Assembly (NCBI RefSeq): GCF_024171865.1
Contig: NZ_JAMTCN010000009.1
Span: 62,001-126,000, forward strand
Reading direction: 5' to 3'
DNA length: 64,000 nt
From: Prauserella aidingensis
GTDB lineage: Bacteria > Actinomycetota > Actinomycetes > Mycobacteriales > Pseudonocardiaceae
A program made the translations under genes and the position numbers. Shown here piece by piece: positions 53,984-64,000 of the stretch (positions within the stretch are counted from its first letter, which is position 1; every line of letters starts with the position of its first letter). The notes below the pieces were generated by a model. That model was given only the letters and a program-made list of their open reading frames with translations. It did not search any database and was not told where the DNA came from.

Positions 53984-56900
53984 ATGGCCGACAGCGCTGG
54001 TTCGGGGAAGCAGGAATACATGCGGGAGGGCGAGTCCACCGTGCAACGCCGCCGATTGTCCACGGCACAGTCGGGTATCTGGTACGCCCAACAGCTGAAC
54101 CCCGACAACCCGATCGTGATCTCGGAGTATCTGGAGATTCACGGTGACATCGACGCTGCCCTCTTCGCTGAAGCCTTGCGCCGCACGGTCGACGAGGCCG
54201 AGACCACTCAGGTCCGGTTCGTCGCCGACGAGGCGGGAGTGTGGCAGTACCCCGAAGCCGAAACGCACCTGCACGTAGTCGACGTCTCCGATGCCGCTGA
54301 CCCGATGGCAGATGCACTCACGTGGATGGAAGCGGACCTGTACCGCGAGTTCGATTACACCGGCGCTCCGCTGTCTGTTGACGCACTGTTCCGGATCGAG
54401 CCCGGGAAACACGTCTACTACCAGCGCAATCATCACTTGATCGGCGACGGAGCGAGCGGCCGCATCTTCACCGACCGGCTCGCCGAGATCTATACGGCGC
54501 TCGCGACCGGCACCGAGTATCGCGAGGCGTACTTCGCGTCGCTGGACGAGTGCCTGGCGGAGGAGGAGAAGTACCGCTCGTCTCCCGCGTTCGAACGCGA
54601 CCGCGAGTACTGGTCGGCCCGGCTCGAGGATTCCCCACCGCCGGTCGGGCTTACCGCGTCCACCGAGCAAGCCAGCGCGAAACCGGTGCGCGCCTCAACG
54701 ACCGTGGGGTCCGGATTGATGGCCCCGCTACGCGAGTTGTCGCGGGAGACGGCCACGACCTGGTCGATGGGCCTGGTCGCGGCCGCAGCGGCGTACCTGC
54801 ACCTGAAGACCGGGGCACCTACCGTTCCGATCGGTTTCCCCGTGATGGCCCGCAAGAGCAAGCTACTGCGGCAGACACCGGTCATGACGAGCAACATCCT
54901 GCCGCTGGTTCCCGAGCTCGACCCCTCGGCGAGTTTCGCCGAGCTCCTGCGGCACACCACCGCTGAGGCGCGAGAGCTGCTCAAACACCAGCAGTACCGG
55001 CAGGAGGACATCCTGCGCGACCTCGGCCGCACCCGTGGGGCTGGTCAGCTCGCAGGACTGGTGGTGAACGTGATGCCGTTCGACTACAACGTCACGTTCG
55101 CCGGGCACCCGGTCACTGCGCACAACCTGTCGAACGGTGTGATCGACGACATCGCGATCAACGCCTACGACCGATTGGACGGCGAGGAGGTACTCCTCGA
55201 GTTCAACGGCAACTCCAACCTCTACTCGAGCGGCGAGATCCAGAGCCATCTCGACGACTTCATGCAGCTGTTCGAGCGGCTCGTGGCCGACCCTGAGCGT
55301 GCACTCGGTCGACTCGACCTCATCGGCGAGGCCGAGCGGAAGCTGGTGCTGGGGACGTGGAACGACACGACGCGGCCCTTGCCCGGCCCCGAAACGCTGA
55401 CGGATCTACTCGATGCGCAAGCGAGGCGCAGTCCGGATGCGGTGGCGGTGATCGAAGGCGAGCGGCAGCTGTCCTATGCCGACCTGCATGCCCGAGCGGA
55501 CCACCTGGCTGCGCAGTTGCGCACGGCGGGCGCCGGCCCCGACCGCGTGGTGGGGGTGCTGTTGCCACGGTCCGCCGATCTGGTGGTGACTCTGCTCGCC
55601 GTGCTCGAATCGGGCGCCGCCTACCTGCCCCTGGAATCCCACCTGCCCGACGACCGGTTGGCGTTGATGCTGCACGACGCCGCCGTCTGCTGCGTCGTCA
55701 CCACCACCGCGCTCGCCGGACGACTCCCCGACGACGTCCCCGCTCTACGACTGGACGCCCTGCCCACCGAACCGCCGCCGGTGTTTGAGCCGGTTGCCCG
55801 GCCTGGTCCGGACAACCTCGCCTATGTCATTTACACCTCCGGCTCCACCGGAACCCCCAAAGGTGTCGGTGTCCCCCACCGGGGCATCGCCAACCGGCTG
55901 CAGTGGATGCAGGCCGAGTACCAGCTCACCGGCACCGACCGCGTGTTGCAGAAGACTCCGTACGGCTTCGACGTGTCGGTATGGGAGTTCTTCTGGCCAC
56001 TCATCACGGGTGCAAGCGTCGTGGTGGCCAAGCCCGATGGTCACACCGATCCTGCCTACCTCATCAGCGAGATCGTCGCCCGCGGCGTCACCACAGTGCA
56101 CTTCGTCCCGTCCATGCTGGACGCTCTGCTCGCCCACCCCGCCGCCGGGCAGTGCGGCACCACGCTGCGCCACATCATGTGCAGCGGTGAGGCCCTCCCA
56201 GGAACCACGATGGAAAAGTGCCTGTCCGTCATCGGAGCGCCGCTGTACAACCTGTACGGCCCGACCGAGGCGTCCGTCGATGTCACCGCTTGGACTGCCC
56301 GGCCCGGCCACAATCGCGTCCCCATCGGCAGTCCCATCTGGAACACCCGCACCTACATCCTCGACGCCCGCCTCATGCCGGTCCCGCCCGGTGTCACCGG
56401 CGAGATCTACCTCGCCGGTACCCAGCTCGCCCGCGGCTATCTCGCCAGGCCCGGGCTGTCGGCGGAGCGGTTCACCGCCGACCCCTACGGGCCGGCCGGC
56501 ACCCGCATGTACCGCACCGGCGACCTCGGCCACTGGAACGACAACGGCACCATCACATACCTGGGCCGCACGGACCATCAGGTGAAGATCCGCGGGCAAC
56601 GGGTGGAACTGGGCGAGATCGAGGCCGTCCTCGCCCGGCACCCGAGCGTGCAGCGGATCGCCGTCGTCGTCCGCGAAGACCGGCCCGGCGACCAACGACT
56701 CACCGCATACGTCGTACCCCATGCCGATACGGGTTCCGAGAGCCTCACGGAGGCGCTGCGGGCTCACTCGGAGGCGCAGCTGCCCGGCTACATGACGCCC
56801 GGGACGTTCATCACACTCGACGCGCTCCCCCTCACCACCAACGGAAAACTCGACCACGCAGCCCTGCCCACCCCCGGCCACACGGCCACCGGCCGCGAAC

Positions 56901-59900
56901 CGTGCACGCGGACCGAGCAGCTGCTCGCCTCACTTTTCGGCGAGGTACTCGGGGTCGCGGACATCGGTGCGGACGACGACTTCTTCGCCCTCGGTGGACA
57001 CTCGTTGCTGGCCACCAAGCTGGTCGGGCACCTGCGTTCCGTAGCGGGCGTCGACGTGCCGATGCGAGCCGTCTTCGACGCGCCCACGGTTGCCGAACTG
57101 GCCGCTCACGTCGACGTTCACGGGGCCGGCGGCACCGGCCTTCCCAGCATCACCGCCCGCGAACGACCGGAACTCGTCCCGTCGTCGTTCGCCCAGCAGA
57201 GGCTGTGGTTCCTGAACCGGCTCGACGAAGCGGGCGGGCTCTACAACATCCCCATCCCGCTGCGCCTTCGCGGGACGCTCGATCGGGATGCACTGTTCAC
57301 GGCGCTCGGCGATGTCCTCGCCCGACACGAACCGCTGCGGACCGTGTTCGACGAGGACGACGCCGTGGTCGGCGGGCTTCGGCAGATCCCGCTTCGCGCT
57401 GAGGAGGCGCGACGTCGCCTCCTCGACTCGGTGGAGACCGAGCTCTGCGGGGAGAGCGCCCTTCCCGAGCGGCTCGTCGACGCCGCGAACCACCGGTTCG
57501 ACCTCGCGACCGAATTGCCGATCCGCCCGTCGTTGTTAGAGTTGGGGCCCACCGAGCACGTCCTGCTCCTCGTGGTGCACCACATCGCCGGCGACGGCTG
57601 GTCGCTCGCGCCCCTGCTGACGGACCTACGCGACTCCTATCGCGCCCGGCTGGCCGGCAGCGCCCCTGACCTCGACGAGCCGGCGGTGGAGTACGCGGAT
57701 TTCGCCGTGTGGCAGCGCGAGTCGCTCGGCGACGTGGATACTCCGGGCAGCGTGCTCGCACACCAAGCCGAGTTCTGGCGTGCCGAGCTCGCAGGACTAC
57801 CCGATGTCTTGTCGTTGCCCACCGACCACCCCCGTCCGGCGATCGCCACCTATCGCGGCGGACGGGTCCCGTTCACACTGTCCGAAGAGGACTATGCGGG
57901 AATCGCCGCGCTGGCGAGAACGAGTCGGGCAAGCGTGTTCATGGTGTTGCAGGCCGCGATCGGCGCGATGCTGACCCGCCTCGGCGTGGGTACCGATGTC
58001 CCGCTGGGAACGGTCGTCGCGGGACGACACGACGAGGCACTCGACACGTTGGTGGGCTCGTTCGTCAACACGCTCGTGCTGCGCACCGACACGTCGGGAA
58101 ACCCCACCTTCACGGAGCTGCTCAACCGGGTCCGGCGCACCGACCTGGCGGCGTTCAGCAATCAGGACATGCCGTTCGAACGGTTGGTGGACCTTCTCAA
58201 CCCGGAACGCTCGCTCGCTCGGCACCCGCTGTTTCAGGTGTTGCTGGTCCTGCAGAACACCCCACAGCCCGAGCTGGACCTGCCCGGCCTCGACGTCGAA
58301 CCGGAGGATCTGCCCGCCACGGTGTCGAAGTTCGACCTGTGGTTCGACCTGCGTGAGACGTTCGACGACCAGGGCGAGGCATGCGGACTGACCGGTGAGA
58401 TCGAGTACGCGGCCGACCTGTTCGAGCCGCGAACCGTGCGGCTGCTGGGGGAACGACTCGTGCGCCTGCTGCGCGACGTCGTCGCCGCCCCCGACACACG
58501 GCTGGCCCACACGGACATCCTGTCCTCATCCGAGCGGGAGCGCGTACTCGTCGAGTGGAACGACACCGACACCGAGCGGGTGCACCCCACGCTCGTCGAC
58601 GTTCTCGAGGCAGTAGGACCGGACCAGTTCGGTGATGCCACGGCCGTCGTTTGCGGCCCCGAATCCCTCACTTACGCCGATCTGCACGGCCGGGCCAACC
58701 GGCTGGCCCGGCTGCTCGTCGCACGCGGAGCGGGGCCGGACGCTCTCGTCGCGGTCTCGTTGCCGCGTACCCCGGACCTGGTCGTGGCACTCCTCGCTGT
58801 GTTGAAGGCCGGAGCCGCCTACCTTCCCGTCGACCCGGGTTATCCGGCCGAACGCATCGACTTCATGCTCAGCGACGCCGCTCCGACATGCCTGCTCACT
58901 GACAAGGCCACGGCGGCGGCGCTGCCGTCGACCGATGTGCCGACACTTCGGCTCGACGATGAACCGCTCCGCGCCGAGTCCGCCGGTTACTCCGACCGCC
59001 GACTGACCGATGGGGAGCGGCCCGCGCCGGGCGGCGAGAACCTGGCCTACGTCATCTACACCTCCGGATCGACCGGGCGCCCGAAGGGCGTGGCCGTGTC
59101 GCACCGGTCGGCCGCCGATCTGGTGTGCTGGGCCACGGAGCGGTTCGGAGCGGACCGGCTCTCGTCGGTTCTGCTGGCCACGTCGATGAACTTCGACGTG
59201 TCGGTGTTCGAGTTGTTCTCCCCGCTGGCCGTCGGCGGCCGAGTGGACATCACCGACAATCTGCCCGCGCTGCTCGACCGAGGCGGGTGGTCCGGAAGCC
59301 TCGTCAGCGGGGTGCCGTCGGTGTTCGCCCAGACACTCGACGCCGGAGTCGACCTGAGTGCCAGGACAGTCGTGCTCGCGGGCGAAGGGCTTCCTGCCCA
59401 GGTGTTCAACCAAGTCCGCCGCGCGTTGCCGAACGCCGAGATACACAACATCTACGGGCCGACCGAGGCCACTGTCTACTGCCTCGGCTGGCAGGCCCCG
59501 GACGGCGCGGTGCTGGACCGTTCCGCACTCACCGGCACCCCTCTGGCCAACACCAGGGCGTACGTGCTGGACGCCGATCTACGGCCGGTGCCACCGGGAG
59601 TGCCCGGGGAGCTATACATCGCCGGGCTCGGCCTCGCTCGGGGTTACCTGCGCCGGCCCGGCCTGACCTCGGAGCGATTCGTCGCCGACCCGTACGGCCC
59701 CGTCGGTTCGCGGATGTACCGCACGGGGGACCTGGCGCGGTGGACCGAGTCCGGCAACATCGATTACCTCGGCCGATCGGACCATCAGGTCAAGGTTCGG
59801 GGTTTCCGGATCGAACTCGGCGAGATCGAGGCTGTGCTCGCCCGGCACGAGGACGTCGAGGGGGCCGCTGTCACGGTGCAGGACGACCGGCTCGGCGACC

Positions 59901-62900
59901 AGCAACTCGTGGCGTACGTGGTTCCGGCGAAGGGCGCCGTACTGGACCGCGCCGCGCTGCAGGAGTTCGCCGGCACCTGGCTGGCGCGTTACCTCGTGCC
60001 GTCGGTGTTCGTCGTACTCGACGAATTCCCGTTGAACGCCAACGGAAAACTCGATCGCAACGCGTTGCCGGTCCCGGAGGACACCGCGGCGGCCAGTGCG
60101 GGACGTGACCCCGCAACGCCGGTCGAGGAAACGCTGTGTGCGGTGTTCGCCGACGTTCTCGCCATCGACACCGTAGGCCCGGACGACGGGTTCTTCTCCC
60201 TCGGCGGGCACTCCCTGCTCGCGACCCGGCTGATCGGGCGTATCCGCACCGCGCTCGGCGTCGAACTACCCATCAAGACCGTGTTCACCGAACCCACTCC
60301 GGCGGCACTCGCACGAGTCGTCGAAACGGGTAGCCGCACCAGCCGTCGCGGCGTGGAGCCAGGGCCGAGACCGGAACGGGTGCCGTTGTCGTTCGCCCAG
60401 CAGCGCCTGTGGTTCCTGAACCGCTTGGAATCACCGGCAGGGCTCTACAACCTGCCACTCATGCTGCGGTTGTCCGGCGCACTCGACGTCGCGGCGTTGC
60501 GCGCCGCGTTCGGTGACGTGCTGGAGCGGCACGAGTCGCTACGTACCGTGCTCCCGGACGTGGACGGCACGCCGTACCAGCAGATTCTCCCGCCGGACCA
60601 GGCCGACGACGCCTTCGACGAGGTGTTCGTCGTCGAGCCCGTCCGGCAGGAAGCCGACCACCTCGGCGAAACGCTGGACGAGCTGGCGACCCTCCGGTTC
60701 GACCTGGCGACGAGCCTGCCCTTGAAGGTGTCGGTGCTCCACGTGTCGCCCACCGAGCACGTTCTGGTGGTCGTGCTGCACCACAGTGCCGCAGACGGCT
60801 GGTCGTTCACCCCGTTCCTTGACGACCTGAGCCGCGCGTACCGGGCGCGCACCGAGGGCGGCAGTCCCGGGTTCGATCCGCTGTCGGTGCAGTACGCCGA
60901 CTACGCGATCTGGCAACGGGAGTTGCTCGACGCCGAGAGCGACGACAACAGCCTCGCCACGGAACAGCTACGGTACTGGCACGAACGACTGACCGGAATC
61001 CCCGACGTCGTGACCTTCCCCGCTGACCGGAGCAGGCCCGCCGTAGCATCGCACCGGGGCGAGTCGGTGTCGTGGCGGCTCGACCCCGAGCTGCACGCCG
61101 GCATCGTGCAGCTCGCCCGGCACCACGGTGCGAGCGTGTTCATGGTGCTGCATGCGGCGCTCGCGGCGTTGCTGACCCGGCTCGGGTCGGGCACCGACAT
61201 CGTCGTCGGAACCGGCGTGGCCGGGCGCACGGACCCCGCGCTCGAGGAGCTCGTCGGGTTCTTCATCAACACACTCGTGCTGCGCACCGACACCTCGGGC
61301 GATCCACGGTTCGCCGACCTGCTCGAGCGTGTCCGCGACGACGATCTGACTGCGTTCTCACACCAGGACCTGCCGTTCGACCGGCTGGTCGAGATCGTCG
61401 AGCCCGACCGTTCGCTGGCCCGGCACCCGTTGTTCCAGGTCATGCTGGCTCTGCAGAACACGCCCCAACCGGACCTGGACCTGCCGGGCATCACACCGTC
61501 CGTTGTGGACCGCCGGGTGAACGCCGTGAAGTTCGACCTGTTCCTCGACCTCGCCGAGCGGCACACCGATGACGGGGCGCCGGCCGGGATCGACGGCACC
61601 GTCGAGTTCGCCGTGGACCTGTTCGACGCCGGCACGGTTCGATCGGCGCTCGACAAGCTGGCCGCGCTGCTGGCTGCCGTGGTGCACGATCCGCACGCCC
61701 GGATCTCGGCTGTCGACGTGCTCGGGAAACACGACCGCGCTCGGGTCGTGTCGGAGTGGAACAGCACCGGGGACGCTGTCACGGGCCGTTCGGTGGTCGA
61801 GGTGTTCGCGGAGCGAGCGGCCGAGTCCCCGAACGCCGAAGCCGTCGTGTCCGACGCAGGGACGCTGAGCTATGCCAGGCTGGATGAGGAATCCGGCCGC
61901 TGGGCCGCCCGACTGGTGGAAGCGGGCATCCGTCCGGAAACACCGGTGGCGCTGCTCATGGACCGCTCGACGGACCTGGTCGTGGCGATCCTCGCGATAT
62001 TGAAGGCAGGCGGCTGGTACGTGCCGCTCCACGACGCGTACCCGGTCGAGCGGTTGAACTTCATCCTCGAGGACACCGACGCACCCCTGTTGCTCACCGA
62101 CCGGCAATCGCTGCCCACGGGCCTGCGCACACCGGAACGTGTCCTGCGCACCACCGAACGGCCTGCTCAGGAGCCGCTCGCCGCTGCCCGGTGTCTGCCC
62201 GCACACCTGGCTTACGCGATGTACACCTCCGGCTCGACCGGGACTCCGAAGGGAGTCGCGGTCAGCCAGCAGAACATCGTCGCGTTGGCCCGCGACGCCT
62301 CGTTCGCACGTGGCCACGACCGGGTGCTGGTGCACTCCTCACACGCCTTCGACGCCTCCACCTACGAAATGTGGGCGCCTCTGCTCGGCGGCGGTACGGT
62401 GGTCCTGGCGCCTCCGGGCGAGGTCGACATCGCTACACTGAGCCGTGCACTCGCCGACCACGACGTGAGCTCGGTGTTCCTCACGACCGGCTTGTTCCGG
62501 GCCGTGGCGGCGGAGGCCCCGGAATGTCTCGCAGGCCTCCGCGAGGTCTGGACCGGTGGTGAAGTCGTGCCGGTCACCGCGGTGGAACGTGTCCGTGCAC
62601 ACTGCCCGGATCTGACGGTCGTCGACGTGTACGGACCCACCGAAACGACCACGTTCGCGACGCGCTGGTATCTGCGGCCGGACGAGGAGATTCCCGAGCC
62701 GCTGCCGATCGGAACGCCGATGGACGGCACCCGGGCCTACGTGCTCGATGAGCGGTTGTGCCCGGTCCCGCCGGGGGTGCCCGGTGAGTTGTACCTGGCC
62801 GGGGACGGGCTGGCCCGCGGCTATCTCGATCGGCCGGGTCCCACTGCCGAACGGTTCGTGGCCGACCCGTTCGGTGCCTACGGCAGGCGGTTGTATCGCA

Positions 62901-64000
62901 CCGGCGACGTCGTCCGCTGGACCAACGGTGGACAACTCGAGTTCGTCGGACGCGTCGATTCCCAGGTCAAGCTCCGGGGCTTCCGCATCGAACTCAGCGA
63001 GATCGAAGCGGCTCTGGCCGAACAGCCCGGCGTCGAACAGGCCACCGTCATCGTGCGGGAGGATCGCCCCGGCGAGAAACGTCTCGTCGCCTACGTCACC
63101 CCGGTCCGTGCCGCGGACGACGGCTCTCTCCGAACCGCGCTGGCCGAGACGCTACCGACGTACATGGTGCCCGCGGCATTCCTCGGCCTCACACACCTTC
63201 CGCTGACCCCGAACGGGAAACTCGACCGCTCGGCGCTACCGGCACCCGAGTTCGGTACGGCAGCCACCGGACTCGCGCCTCGCACCGGTAAGGAAGAAAC
63301 CCTGTGTGCGGTGTTCGCCGAGGTGCTGGGCCTCGACAAGGTCGGAGTCGAGGATGGCTTCTTCGACCTCGGCGGTGACAGCATCGTCTCCATCCGGCTG
63401 GTGAGCCGAGCTCGCAAGGCGGGGCTGGTGTTCACTCCACGGGACGTCTTCGAGCACTCGAGCGTCGCAGCGCTGGCGCTGGTCGCCGAGGAACTGGGGG
63501 AACAGCCCACGGCACCGGCCGACGACGGTATCGGCGAGCTGTCGCCGACACCGGTCATGCACTGGTTCCTCGACGCCGGTGGGCCGATCGACACGTTCAA
63601 TCAGTCGACGCTGTTCAACACCCCCGCCGGCTTGACGACCGAGCATCTCCTGTCCGCGGTGCAGGCGGTGCTCGACCACCACGACATGCTGCGGTTACGC
63701 CTCGAGCCCGGCACAGCCTCGTTGATCATCCCCGAGCGCAGGGCGGTATCCGCGGCCGGCTGCGTACGGAGAGTCGACGTACCGAGTGTGGAGGGCGACA
63801 CGTTCGCCGCCCTCAAGTCCGACCACGCGGACCAGGCGCGGCTACGACTGTCGCCGGGCGAGGGCCGGATGATCGAGTTCGTCTGGTTCACCCCCGGCGA
63901 CGACCATGCGGGCCGGTTGCTCGTCGTCGCGCACCACCTCGTGATCGATGGTGTGTCGTGGCGCATCCTCGCCGAGGACCTCGCGGCCGCGGCCGACGCC
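53984..64000 (+). CDS. Nonribosomal peptide synthetase, C-A-T-C-A-T-C-A-T-E (continues past the window)
   Basis: About 3,338 residues are visible with no stop. Domains: C1 (20-460, HHLIGDG), A1 (470-950), T1 (LGGHS near 1005), C2 (HHIAGDG near 1199), A2 (from 1540), T2 (LGGHS near 2072), C3 (HHSAADG near 2266), A3 (from 2600), T3 (LGGDS near 3129), then a domain whose [13 protein letters not shown] marks epimerisation. The hand-read specificity code of A1 is DVWHMSLVDK, a serine code. A2 reads DVFSVAIVYK and A3 DAYLWGVTFK; A3 resembles valine-type codes, A2 is unassigned. C1 resembles the EntF C domain that accepts an aryl/acyl donor. The LGGDS T domain before E implies a D residue third. No MbtH or thioesterase is in view. 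Confidence 0.95.
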   Translation, partial: MADSAGSGKQEYMREGESTVQRRRLSTAQSGIWYAQQLNPDNPIVISEYLEIHGDIDAALFAEALRRTVDEAETTQVRFVADEAGVWQYPEAETHLHVVDVSDAADPMADALTWMEADLYREFDYTGAPLSVDALFRIEPGKHVYYQRNHHLIGDGASGRIFTDRLAEIYTALATGTEYREAYFASLDECLAEEEKYRSSPAFERDREYWSARLEDSPPPVGLTASTEQASAKPVRASTTVGSGLMAPLRELSRETATTWSMGLVAAAAAYLHLKTGAPTVPIGFPVMARKSKLLRQTPVMTSNILPLVPELDPSASFAELLRHTTAEARELLKHQQYRQEDILRDLGRTRGAGQLAGLVVNVMPFDYNVTFAGHPVTAHNLSNGVIDDIAINAYDRLDGEEVLLEFNGNSNLYSSGEIQSHLDDFMQLFERLVADPERALGRLDLIGEAERKLVLGTWNDTTRPLPGPETLTDLLDAQARRSPDAVAVIEGERQLSYADLHARADHLAAQLRTAGAGPDRVVGVLLPRSADLVVTLLAVLESGAAYLPLESHLPDDRLALMLHDAAVCCVVTTTALAGRLPDDVPALRLDALPTEPPPVFEPVARPGPDNLAYVIYTSGSTGTPKGVGVPHRGIANRLQWMQAEYQLTGTDRVLQKTPYGFDVSVWEFFWPLITGASVVVAKPDGHTDPAYLISEIVARGVTTVHFVPSMLDALLAHPAAGQCGTTLRHIMCSGEALPGTTMEKCLSVIGAPLYNLYGPTEASVDVTAWTARPGHNRVPIGSPIWNTRTYILDARLMPVPPGVTGEIYLAGTQLARGYLARPGLSAERFTADPYGPAGTRMYRTGDLGHWNDNGTITYLGRTDHQVKIRGQRVELGEIEAVLARHPSVQRIAVVVREDRPGDQRLTAYVVPHADTGSESLTEALRAHSEAQLPGYMTPGTFITLDALPLTTNGKLDHAALPTPGHTATGREPCTRTEQLLASLFGEVLGVADIGADDDFFALGGHSLLATKLVGHLRSVAGVDVPMRAVFDAPTVAELAAHVDVHGAGGTGLPSITARERPELVPSSFAQQRLWFLNRLDEAGGLYNIPIPLRLRGTLDRDALFTALGDVLARHEPLRTVFDEDDAVVGGLRQIPLRAEEARRRLLDSVETELCGESALPERLVDAANHRFDLATELPIRPSLLELGPTEHVLLLVVHHIAGDGWSLAPLLTDLRDSYRARLAGSAPDLDEPAVEYADFAVWQRESLGDVDTPGSVLAHQAEFWRAELAGLPDVLSLPTDHPRPAIATYRGGRVPFTLSEEDYAGIAALARTSRASVFMVLQAAIGAMLTRLGVGTDVPLGTVVAGRHDEALDTLVGSFVNTLVLRTDTSGNPTFTELLNRVRRTDLAAFSNQDMPFERLVDLLNPERSLARHPLFQVLLVLQNTPQPELDLPGLDVEPEDLPATVSKFDLWFDLRETFDDQGEACGLTGEIEYAADLFEPRTVRLLGERLVRLLRDVVAAPDTRLAHTDILSSSERERVLVEWNDTDTERVHPTLVDVLEAVGPDQFGDATAVVCGPESLTYADLHGRANRLARLLVARGAGPDALVAVSLPRTPDLVVALLAVLKAGAAYLPVDPGYPAERIDFMLSDAAPTCLLTDKATAAALPSTDVPTLRLDDEPLRAESAGYSDRRLTDGERPAPGGENLAYVIYTSGSTGRPKGVAVSHRSAADLVCWATERFGADRLSSVLLATSMNFDVSVFELFSPLAVGGRVDITDNLPALLDRGGWSGSLVSGVPSVFAQTLDAGVDLSARTVVLAGEGLPAQVFNQVRRALPNAEIHNIYGPTEATVYCLGWQAPDGAVLDRSALTGTPLANTRAYVLDADLRPVPPGVPGELYIAGLGLARGYLRRPGLTSERFVADPYGPVGSRMYRTGDLARWTESGNIDYLGRSDHQVKVRGFRIELGEIEAVLARHEDVEGAAVTVQDDRLGDQQLVAYVVPAKGAVLDRAALQEFAGTWLARYLVPSVFVVLDEFPLNANGKLDRNALPVPEDTAAASAGRDPATPVEETLCAVFADVLAIDTVGPDDGFFSLGGHSLLATRLIGRIRTALGVELPIKTVFTEPTPAALARVVETGSRTSRRGVEPGPRPERVPLSFAQQRLWFLNRLESPAGLYNLPLMLRLSGALDVAALRAAFGDVLERHESLRTVLPDVDGTPYQQILPPDQADDAFDEVFVVEPVRQEADHLGETLDELATLRFDLATSLPLKVSVLHVSPTEHVLVVVLHHSAADGWSFTPFLDDLSRAYRARTEGGSPGFDPLSVQYADYAIWQRELLDAESDDNSLATEQLRYWHERLTGIPDVVTFPADRSRPAVASHRGESVSWRLDPELHAGIVQLARHHGASVFMVLHAALAALLTRLGSGTDIVVGTGVAGRTDPALEELVGFFINTLVLRTDTSGDPRFADLLERVRDDDLTAFSHQDLPFDRLVEIVEPDRSLARHPLFQVMLALQNTPQPDLDLPGITPSVVDRRVNAVKFDLFLDLAERHTDDGAPAGIDGTVEFAVDLFDAGTVRSALDKLAALLAAVVHDPHARISAVDVLGKHDRARVVSEWNSTGDAVTGRSVVEVFAERAAESPNAEAVVSDAGTLSYARLDEESGRWAARLVEAGIRPETPVALLMDRSTDLVVAILAILKAGGWYVPLHDAYPVERLNFILEDTDAPLLLTDRQSLPTGLRTPERVLRTTERPAQEPLAAARCLPAHLAYAMYTSGSTGTPKGVAVSQQNIVALARDASFARGHDRVLVHSSHAFDASTYEMWAPLLGGGTVVLAPPGEVDIATLSRALADHDVSSVFLTTGLFRAVAAEAPECLAGLREVWTGGEVVPVTAVERVRAHCPDLTVVDVYGPTETTTFATRWYLRPDEEIPEPLPIGTPMDGTRAYVLDERLCPVPPGVPGELYLAGDGLARGYLDRPGPTAERFVADPFGAYGRRLYRTGDVVRWTNGGQLEFVGRVDSQVKLRGFRIELSEIEAALAEQPGVEQATVIVREDRPGEKRLVAYVTPVRAADDGSLRTALAETLPTYMVPAAFLGLTHLPLTPNGKLDRSALPAPEFGTAATGLAPRTGKEETLCAVFAEVLGLDKVGVEDGFFDLGGDSIVSIRLVSRARKAGLVFTPRDVFEHSSVAALALVAEELGEQPTAPADDGIGELSPTPVMHWFLDAGGPIDTFNQSTLFNTPAGLTTEHLLSAVQAVLDHHDMLRLRLEPGTASLIIPERRAVSAAGCVRRVDVPSVEGDTFAALKSDHADQARLRLSPGEGRMIEFVWFTPGDDHAGRLLVVAHHLVIDGVSWRILAEDLAAAADA

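Noticed and set aside
1-64000. CRISPR array, transposase or integrase
   Set aside because: No repeat-spacer array and no transposase or integrase motifs were found on either strand; only small inverted and direct repeats are present.

Overview
The window is high-GC actinobacterial DNA. The gene set and order point to a member of the Pseudonocardiales (Saccharomonospora, Prauserella or Amycolatopsis type); the genus is an inference. The best evidence is a block at 24-39 kb that follows the mycobacterial order around Rv3193c-Rv3198c: UPF0182 membrane protein, PDZ/Lon-like protease, zinc metalloprotease, ThiF-like protein, AarF kinase, whiB7 and uvrD2. WhiB7, an actinobacterial-type GlnR box before glnA, an initiator tRNA with U72 and a tmRNA tag ending FALAA agree with this.

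Region by region. 1-7.5 kb is a hexuronate-use locus: a family 31 glycosidase (cut by the window edge), an enolase-type D-mannonate dehydratase, a divergent LacI regulator, glucuronate isomerase and a fructuronate reductase, with a near-identical operator-like site in front of both arms. 7.6-11 kb is a decaying stretch: a LURP-one-like gene and an intact MFS exporter sit among broken pieces of an ABC transporter, a molybdenum hydroxylase and a second MFS transporter, plus an AT-rich island. 11-13 kb holds a GlxA-type AraC regulator and an unknown membrane protein. 13.5-23.9 kb carries tmRNA, a two-component system with a paralogous membrane sensor gene, an acyltransferase, an amidohydrolase, then smpB, ftsX, ftsE and prfB, a PadR regulator and the initiator tRNA. 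24-40 kb is the conserved protease/WhiB7/UvrD2 block, with paired DnaA-box-like sites in two intergenic gaps and a long structured whiB7 leader. 40-46.7 kb is nitrogen control: glnA under a four-half-site GlnR box and its regulator glnE, with a thioesterase and a class I amidotransferase.

46.7-48.2 kb is a gene-poor, lower-GC spacer with a striking stacked palindrome. It precedes a biosynthetic cluster that runs off the right edge (48.25-64 kb). The cluster opens with three tightly coupled genes: a fusion of an adenylate-forming ligase with an aldehyde-dehydrogenase-like domain, a thiamine-diphosphate enzyme, and a free FabF-type ketosynthase. They are followed by a giant nonribosomal peptide synthetase whose visible order is C-A(Ser)-T-C-A-T-C-A-T-E. 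The first C domain looks like that of enterobactin synthase EntF, so it should accept an acyl unit made elsewhere. The three upstream genes are the obvious candidates to make or tailor that unit, and this is the most promising undescribed system in the window.
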